Below are positions 1 to 8,580 of a stretch of 21,481 bases of DNA, in pieces. The notes beneath the pieces were generated by a model that saw only the letters and a list, made by a program, of their open reading frames with translations, did not search any database and was not told the origin of the DNA. The DNA is from Spirogloea muscicola (Eukaryota > Streptophyta > Zygnematophyceae > Spirogloeales > Spirogloeaceae), in contig WELB01000039.1 of assembly GCA_009602725.1 (NCBI GenBank), forward strand, positions 192,857 through 214,337, in the 5' to 3' direction. The position numbers and the translations under genes were made by a program. Position 1 is the first letter of the stretch. Every line of letters begins with the position of its first letter.

Positions 1-65
1 GGCCCCCTGCTGACGCGCTCGCGCCGGCGCCGCCTCCGCCGCAGCAGTCGGCGACTGCGGGGAGC

Positions 66-66
66 C

Positions 67-98
<32 letters not shown>
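66..98. repeat. CCG trinucleotide repeat in the leader just before the RS2Z start codon
   Basis: An almost pure run of CCG triplets sits directly before the ATG at 99. The whole 1-98 stretch is very GC-rich and has no in-frame ATG that I could support as an earlier start, so I read it as 5' untranslated leader. The promoter lies partly or wholly before the window. Confidence 0.8.
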
Positions 99-99
<1 letters not shown>

Positions 100-2744
100 T
101 GCCGCGCTACGACGACCGGGCGGGGCCGACGCGGCTGTACGTCGGGCGCCTGTCCAGCCGCACGCGCACGCGCGACCTCGAGGACCTCTTCTCCAAGTAC
201 GGCAGGTGAGAGCTCGCGGCGGCCCTGCCAGACCCCCGCCGCCATGGTCGCCGCGGAGCCCGGCGAGAGCGCCGCCGCCGAGCCCCCGCCGCATCAGCAC
301 CAGTGTCGCGGCGGCGCCCAGAACAGCAGCAGAGGGCCGGGGGCCCAGATCCGCGTTGCAGCGCCTGAGCGTCGCTGGCTGGCGTGAAGGTCGGCGGCGG
401 TGTCGTCGCCCGCGGAAGCCGGTGGACGCCAAGCATGGCCGTCGAGTCGGGGGCAGGGGAGGGCGGCGATGAGCCCCCCCGGTGGTGGTCGTGGTGGTGG
501 TGGTCGTGGTGGTCGGCGCGGTCGCCGCCGCGCCGTGGTGGTCGTGGTGGCGGCGGTGGTGGCGGCGGCGGTCGCTCGCTAGACGTGCTTGCATCCTGAT
601 GCGATTCCGCTCCCCAGGCCGCCGCCGTCGCCGCCGCCGCCGCCGAGGTGGCCCTTCTCCCGTCAGCTGGCTGCCGCCGCAAGCCTGCCTCCCTGATCGC
701 AGTCCGTCGCCTGACCGCAGCGCAGCACGACCAGGGCTTGGCTTGCTCGACCCCTGATGTGTGCCGTGCCGGTACTATGCTGGCCACTCTGTGTGCAGGC
801 TGCGGGATGTGGATCTCAAGCACGACTTTGCCTTCGTTGTAAGTGCCAACAGGGTGCCACAGCCTCCCTATGACGTGCCGCCCTGCATGTGTGACCAGCC
901 TCGTGTAGTATCTCATGATCATGCCCGCTCCTCCAATTCTGCGCGTGTTGCAAGAGTCAAGATTGTGCCACAGGTACAGACGGAAGCTTCTCCAGATGCA
1001 AGTATCTTGCAGTCAAGTCAAGTTGCCCAGGACGAGTGCTGATCTGATGGCCAACCCGAGCCTGTAGGAGTACTCCGACCCCCGGGATGCCGATGACGCG
1101 CGGCATTACCTGGACGGCACCAAGTTCGAGGGCAACCGGCTGGCCGTGGAGTTCGCAAGGCCGGTGTGCTCCTTGTTACCCATCGCTCGCATTATTAAGA
1201 CGGTCGAGATGATTGCAGCTGCCTGAGTTGCACATACACAGCCATCAGCTCTTTCACATTCTAAGAGAAGTTGCTATGGCATGAGAACTCATCAATCATG
1301 GGCTTCTGGGAAGTCAGCCTTGATGATGAGTCTTAGGGTGGCCAAGTTGATATGTGGCTTCTGTCCACCAGTCCCTTGGCCTCACTGCTCAACAGGCACG
1401 TGACGCGCTGCTAATGAATCGGTAACAGCAACTCTTGATCATTTCCTTGAAATGTTCCTGGGGTGAAACCATGGAGGCACTGACAGCACGCATGGCTGGC
1501 GTCTCAGGCCCCAGGCTCGATGCCCGCCCATCGTGGTGGTGGTGGTGGTGGAGGTGGCGGCAGCGGCGGCGGCGGGTATGAGCGCGACTACTACAGCATG
1601 AGGGAGGTGCCCCGGGGGCCGCCGCCTGGCACAGGGCGGTGCTACAACTGTGGCAAGGAGGGCCATTGGGCGCGTGACTGCAAGGCAGGGGATTGGAAGG
1701 ACAAGTGCTACCGCTGTGGCGAGCGTGGCCACATTGAGCGCAACTGCCGCAACAGCCCCCGCAAGTATGGAGTGGATTGCGAGCCAGTTGCTCACAGCGG
1801 CCGCATTGTGTATACCCATTGAGTAGACCTATGCGCGTTATGTCAGCGAGAAGATGGAGACTCTGCTCGGCCTGCATGTTGCTCTGCACGTCTGCAGGAC
1901 GCTGTTACTGTGATGCAGCTTAGAGCGTTCCAGCAGCTTTGGTCTGTCCTGGCTGCTGTGTGGCATGCTTGATGCTTGCTTCTTAGCTTGTGGCTCATGT
2001 TTTATGAAGAGTTTTGTGGTGACGGATTCTGGCCGAAGCTTGTCTCGCTCTTACCGCCTTCTTGGTCTTGTGGCAGGAGCTTGACCCGCAGCCGCAGCGG
2101 CAGCCGCAGCCGTAGCCGCAGCCGCAGCTACAGGTCAGCTGACTTCGTTTGAATAGCCTTTTCCCACGTGTTGGAGATAACACCACAGTATGTTTGCAGC
2201 GGTACAACATCAATGTGCTGCTGTTTTAGTTGGGTTGTCCAGTTTACGGGATGCCAGTGTAGGTGCAAGGCTCTGAAGCATATGTACTTGATCATCTGGC
2301 AGCGGCAGCCGCAGCCGCAGCCGCAGCCGCAGCCGCGGCCGCGGCCGCAGCGTCAGCCGCAGCAGGAGCCGCAGCCGCAGCCGAAGCCCTCGGGACAGCC
2401 GCAGCCGCAGCCGCAGCCATAGCCGCAGCCCGACTCCAAGGGATAGCCGCAGTCGGACTCCTGTGAATGACGACCTCAAGGAGGAGGATGCAATGGACGA
2501 CGCTCGTGATGCTGGGGTGGATCTGAACAAGCCCGCAGATGGTGAAGACCCTGCAGGTGTTGTTGAGGTGGAGCTCGATGCGGAGAAGAAGGTGGACGCT
2601 GTTGGAGCTGCGGTAGGGGATGGCTTGCCGGCGGTGGAGTCCAAGGTGGAGGAAGACGAATCAGCAGGAGCTGGGGCACAAAAGGATGTTGGTCCAGGGG
2701 GTGTGAGCAAGGACGTTGGGGAGGAGGAAGCTGGCGACACCTGA
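99..2744 (+). CDS. RS2Z33: RS2Z-type SR splicing factor (RRM, two CCHC zinc knuckles, RS domain, acidic tail)
   Basis: This plant-type SR protein binds pre-mRNA in the nucleus and guides splice-site choice. Six exons join in frame: 99-205, 799-838, 1068-1163, 1508-1764, 2077-2133 and 2303-2744, giving 332 residues against about 290 in Arabidopsis RS2Z33. The RRM (about residues 11-80) has RNP2 LYVGRL and an RNP1-like DFAFVEY that spans the exon 2/3 join. A glycine linker (residues 91-104) leads to two intact knuckles, C126-C129-H134-C139 and C148-C151-H156-C161. An Arg-Ser domain follows (about 168-245), then an acidic tail rich in Asp, Glu, Ala and Val. The start begins MPRYDDR, as in plant homologues. 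All introns are GT-AG. The symbol marks the closest plant type; RS2Z32 is equally possible. The family and exon chain are secure, the exact orthologue less so. Confidence 0.93.
206..798 (+). other. Long first intron of the RS2Z gene, splitting the RRM
   Basis: This 593-base intron is the longest of the gene and interrupts the RRM between its first helix and RNP1. The donor is GTGAGAG after GGCAG and the acceptor is TGTGTGCAG before GCTGCGG. It contains GC-rich simple repeats but no conserved coding exon that I can recognise. Plant SR genes often carry a long alternatively spliced intron in the RRM region; that this one is regulated is an inference. Confidence 0.8.
479..576. repeat. GGT/GGC-rich simple repeat inside RS2Z intron 1
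   Basis: Tracts of GGT, CGT and GGC triplets fill this part of the intron, and a CCG-rich tract follows at about 618-648. They give artificial glycine, arginine, valine or proline reading frames on both strands, none of which looks like a protein. Confidence 0.75.
2303..2424 (+). repeat. CGCAGC hexamer repeat encoding the RS domain
   Basis: Repeated CGC AGC codons give alternating Arg-Ser in the true frame, with a short Arg-Gly interruption. In other frames the same repeat reads as poly-Ala or Pro-Gln, and on the minus strand as Leu-Arg. This explains several long but meaningless open frames here. Confidence 0.85.
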
Positions 2745-3166
2745 CCAGCAAGCTTAGTGACACAGTGGCTCTTGCATCTGCTCATTTCTTGGTGCATTGG
2801 GATCACCGTCGGCGGTTTGGCATCCCAGATTGCCACATCCTTGAAGCACTTCAGGGGATGCCACCGTTAGAATGTTCGTTGCTTGTGCTAGGATGTTTGC
2901 ATCCTTCCACTTGAGCATAGCTGCGCCACACAGCCCCTTGTGCTAGGGACCTGACGTATTTAGACACCAGTGCTTCAGGGGCTGAGGTATTCCACGTTTA
3001 AGTGTTGTGAGATAGGATTGCACTCTTCCTTGATTCGCTGCAGTGCGCATTGTGACTGGGTGAAGTTGGATGCTTGACCTTGTCCCACCTCTGATGCTCA
3101 ATCCGATAATTTGGCAACTCGCAAAGATTGCAGCTTCGCCACACATCTCAGAGGGACGCGAGGAGG

Positions 3167-3171
3167 TTACA
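3167..3171 (-). terminator. Candidate TGTAA polyadenylation signal for the BSD gene
   Basis: TTACA on the plus strand reads TGTAA on the minus strand, the polyadenylation signal commonly used by green algae. I found no closer one below the BSD stop at 3607. It would imply a 3' UTR of about 440 bases. A five-base motif is weak evidence. Confidence 0.3.
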
Positions 3172-3200
3172 ATGTCCTCAGGAGATGACTGTATGGTAGC

Positions 3201-3205
3201 TGTAA
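3201..3205 (+). terminator. Candidate TGTAA polyadenylation signal for the RS2Z gene
   Basis: This is the first TGTAA that I see after the RS2Z stop codon at 2742-2744, about 457 bases downstream. The signal type is established for green algae, but its use here is inferred. Confidence 0.3.
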
Positions 3206-3606
3206 AACGTGCATCACTGCTAAATTTCACATCGACTATACTTATATACAGATGAGTATTGGAAGAGTGCAAGAAGGTTGTCTTCAAGTACAATGAGGTC
3301 TGGCAGGCAGCTTCCAATGTTTGGAATGCTATGGTATGAAGTTACTCCCACTCTCCCCAATCACCCTGCACCAATAACAGTCTCATCAGTGACTGCCTTG
3401 GACTATCAGGCGTGCAATTTAATTGGCAGGTACACCTGGATCATACTAGGAATCCTGGAGGACGCATTTGAGGTTGCTCCTGCTATCATGTCAACACAAA
3501 TAAAAGCCCCTGCCTTCTGGTCCAAGTAGGGCTATGTTGTGCAATCGTACCAAAGGAACAGTGGAGAGAACAAAAGATGCAGGAGTGTCCCTTTAAGAAG
3601 TACAAG

Positions 3607-6600
3607 TCAACTGACCTCTTCTCCTTCTCGGTGAATGGGAGCCTTGCCCTTGACATTGAAAGGGGGAGCTGGGGCGGTGGCCTTGACCTCGTCTTCTGCT
3701 TGTGGAGCAGCAGTGGAGCTGCCAGTATCTGCCTCGGGCCTGTGAGGGAAGCTTTGAGCAAATGAGCATCCCAACCTTCGGTCTTCAAGGTCTCAATTGT
3801 CAGCGAGTTGATTGGACCAATCAACCTTGTTTGCACTGCATTATCCATGATTAACACATCAATGAGACGGACGACTGCCCTCATTGATCTCATAGTCGCA
3901 AGTGTAAGGGGACCTGAGTTCTATCATGGTACAGTAAACTGCCCTCATGAGCCTAAGAGCATGTTCAAGGAGAATGGCAACCTGACAGGAGGAAGCTTCT
4001 CATCAGCAGCCTTGCTGCTGTCAGCAATAGCCTTGGGGCTCCCATCCTTGTCTTGCTGTACCACCATCCAGTCACCGCTGGCCGTGCTCACAGCGCTGCC
4101 ATTGCTAGCAGCATCCTCTTCAGGAGACTCTGGGAGGCACCAGCGGCAGGGTGGTTGTCAGGCAGTGCCCCCAGCAAGGAGCAGCAGCTCGTTGCATGCA
4201 GAAAGCCAGCATCCGTTTGTGTTCACTTAGCCATTGCTCACCAGCCTTGCTGGTAGCTGCGCGGGTATTTGTTGACCTGGGCGCTTCAGCTGGCCCAGGC
4301 TTGCTGTCGGGTACACTGGTCGCTTCGCGATCAGAGGCATCTCTCTCTTTGGGCGCCTCATCGGTGGAAGCAAGTGCACCTGAGCAAGGCAAACAGCACG
4401 AGTCTGGCCTCCTCAAGCAGAGAGCAGGAAGCGACATGCCAATCCCGTACAACAAGTAAGGCTTCACATATGTTTGACAGATGTGAAAGCCATAGTGAGC
4501 ATGTCGCTATGCAACACAGTGACTATCCTTTATAGAGACAGAGATGGACGTGGACTTCCAATACCTTGTCCATCACCTTCTGTAGGTAATACTGCCTGCT
4601 TGCCATCATCAGTGGGAACAGCGGCCATGGCCTTTGATTCATCCGTATCCTCATCCACATCCCAGCTTAACTCCTCTTCATCAGAGGTAGTGGCCCCTTC
4701 ATCCACAAGAGGCATCTCAGTATCTGTCACTATCAATTATATTGCAATGCCACAGAAGATTGACAATTAAAGGCATGCTCCCTGATGGTTCCTCTGGATC
4801 TTCCTGACATGCAGTTGAGAGTTCTGGCATCTGAGACATACTCTTTACAAGCTCCGCACGGGCATCTTCTGCCTGCTGAAGTTTGTGTAGGCGATAGAAA
4901 TATCGCGTCCAGAAAGTGTCATGCTCAACTATCAGCGGCACTGCAAAGGGGTGATGCTGTATCCACGTCAAACCATGCAGCTTAGACACTCCTAGAGGGT
5001 ATCAGCAAGCCTCAAAAGGAAATCTGTGTGCTCTCATCTCAAGCCAGGAGGCAACCCAGACGTTCAATAGCAGGCCATATGAGTAATATAGGATAACAGT
5101 GATGCTGTGCACGAGTCATGGCTCACCTATTCTCAACTGTAGCTCTTGCATAAATGCATTCTCTTTCAAGATCGTCTCTATGTCCTTATTCCTGTATCAC
5201 AAATACATGGAATTAGACATCAGCCCAGACTTTTCCATTCAGTTACTCTGTACTGTACTCTTCAGTGAGAAAACCCGCGGAGAAAACAGGGGCTTACCGC
5301 TCCTCAAGCTTGAAGCTGGACTTCCAAGCAGAAAAGTCATCTTCGTCTTCAGGCTCATCACAGTAAGTGCTGCTGTCACGCTGCATTGCACTGACCTGCA
5401 GCCAAGCCAAAGTATAGCAGTGCGTGTGAAGCCAAACAATGATACTCATACTACCTCAGAGTCGCCTGCACCAATGTGGGTATTTTTCCTGCCAATCAAG
5501 TACTCCGCACATGGCCTTACAAGATCCTGATCATACTCAAGAATAAGGGCCTTATAAGAGCCTGATCCTACTCTATGACTTGACAACCTCGTCAAATTAC
5601 CTGTGCTTCGTATCTGCTGTACTTCCTGCGATGGATGACATCAACAAACAGAAAGACAAAAGAGAGGAGATCAGCACCTATTGATGACATTGCCGAAGTC
5701 AAAGGCCAGGGGGCTTCTGCTACTACTGCCACTGATGTTGTTATTGTGGGGAAAGCTAAGAGCACACAAAACTGTCAAGTCACACTACTCAATGCTATAG
5801 CGCCACACGACGCCGTATCAGCATAGTAGTGTCTGGTTACCCTCTTGAAAGAGAAGCGGCACTTAAAGACGTTGCCCCCTTGAGCTTGGCACTGAGTGGA
5901 GACTCTTCGTCCACAGACGCGACGACATCCTTCACCTGATTGAGGATGACTGCTGTGCTGCAAGCAGCAAAGCACATTGGTGTGAGCATCGCAAAAATTA
6001 TCAACCTCACCGCAATCCATCCACCCTGAGAGACCACCTCAAGAAGCTCAACGCCAAGTCTTACGCTGGCAGATCCAGTGACAGCTTATCTAAGACAAGC
6101 TCGTGTGCAGAGGACACAGCTGCTTCCACACCTCTTCCAGATTGTTGCGCCCAACTCCTCCATTGTGTGACTGACCTCCACAAATGAGTCCTATATAGGC
6201 AACACACATCTCAAGAATATGTTTCGAATCATGGCTTGCCAAGTTACTTCCTATCACTTCATCGAAGTACTTCATCTATGCATCAGTCAAGTCTGCCAGC
6301 GAGCTGAACATCTCTATTGCAATTGACAGGACTGGTGCATGAGGCAAGCAATTGAGTACCAAACACAAATGACCTACCTGCGCAGCATGCCCTCCTTTTT
6401 CAAGCTGCAATGGCAGGTCATGGAAAGAATGGGTCGTGACATCCACCACAACACCTGTCTCTTTCTTGAGACCCTCTCCAAATTCTTGCAGATCCCGCTG
6501 GTAGTCTTTCAGAACCTCCTCAGACTAGATGCGCAGGTGACGCAAGTCAGTCAGCAAGTGTTCTCCTTGAAGAGCAACTGCTATGATTCATCTCCCACAT

Positions 6601-6820
6601 AGCCCTGCGGCAACCCTCTACATGTAACTGCAATAACCAGACTGGATACACTCAGAATTAGCCCCAGCATTGAGTTGAGGTCGCTGAGGGGTCTACCTTC
6701 GAGGCTATCTTTCTGACAATGTCGTTGTTGGCAATCTTGTGGACGAGGTCGCCACTAGCGATCTCCTTGACAATGTCGGCGCTCGCCAGGTTCTTCACCA
6801 GGTTACCTATGTTCCAGCCG
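3607..6820 (-). CDS. BSD domain-containing protein, N-terminus incomplete
   Basis: This is the plant family of BSD-domain proteins whose molecular role is poorly defined; the BSD fold was named from BTF2-like transcription factors, synapse-associated proteins and DOS2-like proteins. Thirteen exons join in phase: 6697-6820, 6378-6524, 6132-6175, 5841-5957, 5678-5716, 5601-5625, 5298-5395, 5127-5191, 4842-4940, 4565-4723, 4242-4379, 3982-4129 and 3607-3739. They give 444 complete codons plus the stop TGA at 3607-3609. The order matches plant homologues: WNIGNLVKNLAS; SEEVLKDYQRDLQEFGEGL and KKE; MEELGATIWK; KYSRYEAQ; YCDEPEDEDDF; and the BSD end with FW in DTFWTRYFYRLHKLQQAEDA. After this come EEELSWDVDED, typical of the family, and a low-complexity acidic and Pro/Ala tail. 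The first join of exon 6132-6175 uses a weaker GAG acceptor and could be a few bases off. The first exon(s) are missing. Confidence 0.88.
5601..5625 (-). other. 25-nucleotide microexon of the BSD gene
   Basis: The exon is bounded by CATCGCAG on its 5' side and GTAATT on its 3' side. It completes a split Arg codon and then encodes KYSRYEAQ, matching a conserved segment of plant BSD proteins. Phase agrees on both sides (in at phase 2, out at phase 0). The preceding exon is only 39 bases. Confidence 0.85.
6709..6789 (-). repeat. Three tandem 27-base units encoding a nine-residue repeat in the BSD protein
   Basis: The first resolved BSD exon encodes LASADIVKE, IASGDLVHK and IANNDIVRK in a row, followed by IASK. 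The hydrophobic positions and the Asp recur every nine residues. As I recall plant homologues, the WxxGxLxKTLAS segment runs almost straight into the YxxDLxEFGxGLKKE segment, so this block looks like a lineage-specific expansion. Confidence 0.75.
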
Positions 6821-7650
6821 CTGCGACGGGGTCGAAGCCCGCTTTCAAGGCCGAGTACGACATCGGACTAAATGGTGCTCAAATTGAGGGGTCAAAGTGT
6901 CCCCCGCCTCACACAGGCGGTCTGATCAGAGGACCAAAGCACTGTAGCTCCAAAGGAGGCGAAGGCTCGAGCTTCCCTCGGCGTCGCTCCTCGGACCTTG
7001 ATGGCCTAGCGTGGCCATCAATGTCGTGCCACGATACGAAGGTCGGGGCTGGCAGGGCTCTATGCTGAGGCCAGGCCGGCAGCAGGCAGGTCATGGTGAA
7101 AGGCCGGGCCGGACCTGAAGGGCGAGTACGGGGCCTCGTCTCCTGCGGCCGCCTCGTCCTGCCGCGCAGTGCCTAAGGCTGTCAGGGCCTGGCTGGACCA
7201 TCCTAGCCACTAGTCACTACGCCTTCCCAAGGTCGTCGGCCTGCGAGACCGCTGCCGAGGGGGAGTGCGACGGCAACGGTTCGGCCAAGGCGCGCGGCGG
7301 GAGGCAGCAAGGCGGCGTAGGCGGAGCGCGGGCCTCGCCTGCGCGCCGTCGCCGCCGCCGCCGCCGCCGCCGCCNGGCGGCGGTCGCGGCGGCGCGGCTG
7401 CTGGCGGGGACCGGTCGGGCCGGCTGGCGCGCGGCAGCCGCTTTCTGCCGACAGAACGAGACGTCGACGTTTCGTCAACGAGCCGTTGGGCTTGAGTGAC
7501 GGGCGGGCGTCCCACCGTCACCGGCGACCCAATGGTCACCTGGCAGCGTTTCCGGCATCGATGCGCAGCAATACCGTTCAGGTGTTGCGCAGCAAATGCG
7601 CGCGTCACGCACCATGGAACCACTGGTAGTCCCGCGTCAGCCAAGCTGCA
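6821..7650 (-). other. GC-rich 5' region of the BSD gene with unresolved first exon(s)
   Basis: The first resolved exon needs two bases of a split codon from an upstream exon. A possible one lies at about 7115-7202: read from TGG TCC AGC it encodes WSSQALTALG, is Ala- and Glu-rich, and ends TTCAG before a GTCCGG donor, which would give the right phase. It has no ATG, so a further exon would still be needed. The stretch 7260-7480 is a GC-rich, CpG-rich segment with a CCG tract broken by one undetermined base at 7374. The promoter and start codon probably lie in or near it. Confidence 0.45.
7351..7385. repeat. CCG/GGC tract interrupted by an undetermined base (N at 7374)
   Basis: A run of CCG triplets meets a GGC-type tract at a single N. 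The flanks are near-inverted in composition, so the N may mark a collapsed gap of unknown length rather than one miscalled base. Confidence 0.7.
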
Positions 7651-7921
7651 CCGACCCCTTTGTAGCTGCTACACGCTTGTAGGCCCCTCCAAACCTTTGT
7701 CAATTCTTTTTGGGCTGGCTTTTCGCAGCCCTTGCCCCCATTGGGAGTGCCACTTCTTCTCAGCTGTGCTCAGCTGCAGCTAGCTTACCGCAAATTGACA
7801 CCACCTGGGAAGTCGCTCAGATAGATGCCCACACAACCGTATGACAAGTACTGCTTGATGATGGTGTGTCAAATGTGTGAGGTGGTGAGGCAAGGCAATA
7901 AGGGGATGGTGAAACAGGCTA

Positions 7922-7929
7922 AACCCTAA
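7922..7929 (+). promoter_or_regulatory. Telo-box-like motif AACCCTAA
   Basis: The sequence AAACCCTAAA contains the plant telo-box core. Telo-boxes are established elements of many plant promoters, usually near the transcription start. This copy is a few hundred bases upstream of the probable BSD 5' end, so its role is uncertain and it may be chance. Confidence 0.25.
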
Positions 7930-8453
7930 ACAGCAGGTCAACAAGGTGGTCTACTGAGAGGCGCCGCAGTATGTCACAGCACTTTTAAGAGTGGCTCTAC
8001 GACTGGTCACCAGAGAAGGAAATGCGGAGTGCTCACATCCAGTTTCTTGAATTATTGCTACGTCCTTGCTTTACTATGCACAAGCTTTATAAAACCATGA
8101 GACTGCGTACCAAGGGCGAGTGAGCACTGAAGGCCAGACAATATGCTAACTCCTTATCATGGCCGTCCTTTTCAAGCCAACAATATGTTGGGCTTCCGAC
8201 ATCAGGCTGCAAAAGAATGGTTTGACATGCCAGCTGGTGGGCCATCCTCAAGTAAATGCTCGTCTCCAAGAGCAGTGGCGATGAATTGCCTGACTGCTGG
8301 TCTTGGAGAGAGTGACTACCTATCCTGGCGCAGTGCATCACTTTTTCTGAAGAAGAATGCTGAGCACATTATCTGCGGCCTTGCAGGGAGGGGCTTAATT
8401 TTCTTAAGACCTCCAACATGCCCAACATTGCAATGACGACTAAAGATCTGTGG

Positions 8454-8523
8454 TATCTGGCCAGCTAAGGTGGGATCTGACCAGCAAAATTGGACTAGTT
8501 GCAGACCTGACCTGCAAAGGTGG
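8454..8523. repeat. Three degenerate 20-base direct repeats in the NUP205 3' flank
   Basis: Units at 8454-8473, 8474-8493 and 8504-8523 share the pattern CTGRCCWGC, then A-rich bases and TGG. The first two abut and the third follows after ten bases. They start about 60 bases past the NUP205 stop codon. Confidence 0.6.
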
Positions 8524-8580
8524 ACTAAGGGGCAGCAATTTGTGGAATAAGGAAACTGGCTTTTTGAGGGAGCTTGGATA

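Larger units (their letters stand above)
2745..3606. other. Convergent intergenic region holding the 3' ends of the RS2Z and BSD genes
   Basis: The RS2Z gene ends at 2744 on the plus strand and the BSD gene ends at 3607 on the minus strand. The longest open frame between them (124 codons, minus strand, 2943-3317) shows no motif or family that I recognise. The region is less GC-rich than the coding exons. I read it as two 3' untranslated regions plus a short spacer. Confidence 0.6.
7651..8580. other. Intergenic region between NUP205 (3' end) and the BSD gene (5' side)
   Basis: Both flanking genes run on the minus strand. No open frame here shows a recognisable domain. The part next to 8580 should be NUP205 3' untranslated sequence, and the part near 7651 should be BSD upstream sequence. 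Two small features inside it are listed separately. Confidence 0.6.

Noticed and set aside
107-922. 271-codon minus-strand open frame with Pro and His runs
   Set aside because: It is produced by GC-rich simple repeats opposite RS2Z exon 1 and intron 1.
1389-1889. 166-codon minus-strand open frame, Cys- and His-rich
   Set aside because: It is antisense to the RS2Z zinc-knuckle exon and the Gly repeat; the Cys and His content comes from the opposite strand's codons.
2263-2466. Plus-strand frame with a long poly-Ala run
   Set aside because: It is the RS-domain hexamer repeat read in the wrong frame; the correct Arg-Ser frame joins cleanly to the zinc-knuckle exons.
2210-2836. 208-codon minus-strand open frame with Leu-Arg repeats
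   Set aside because: It is antisense to the RS domain and acidic tail of RS2Z, and has no domain.
2943-3317. 124-codon minus-strand open frame in the convergent intergenic region
   Set aside because: No recognisable motif, no splice partners and no similarity to known families; probably chance in 3' UTR sequence.
7210-7644. 144-codon minus-strand open frame across the N at 7374
   Set aside because: Low-complexity Arg, Pro and Gly content from GC-rich DNA, and it does not connect in phase to the BSD exons.
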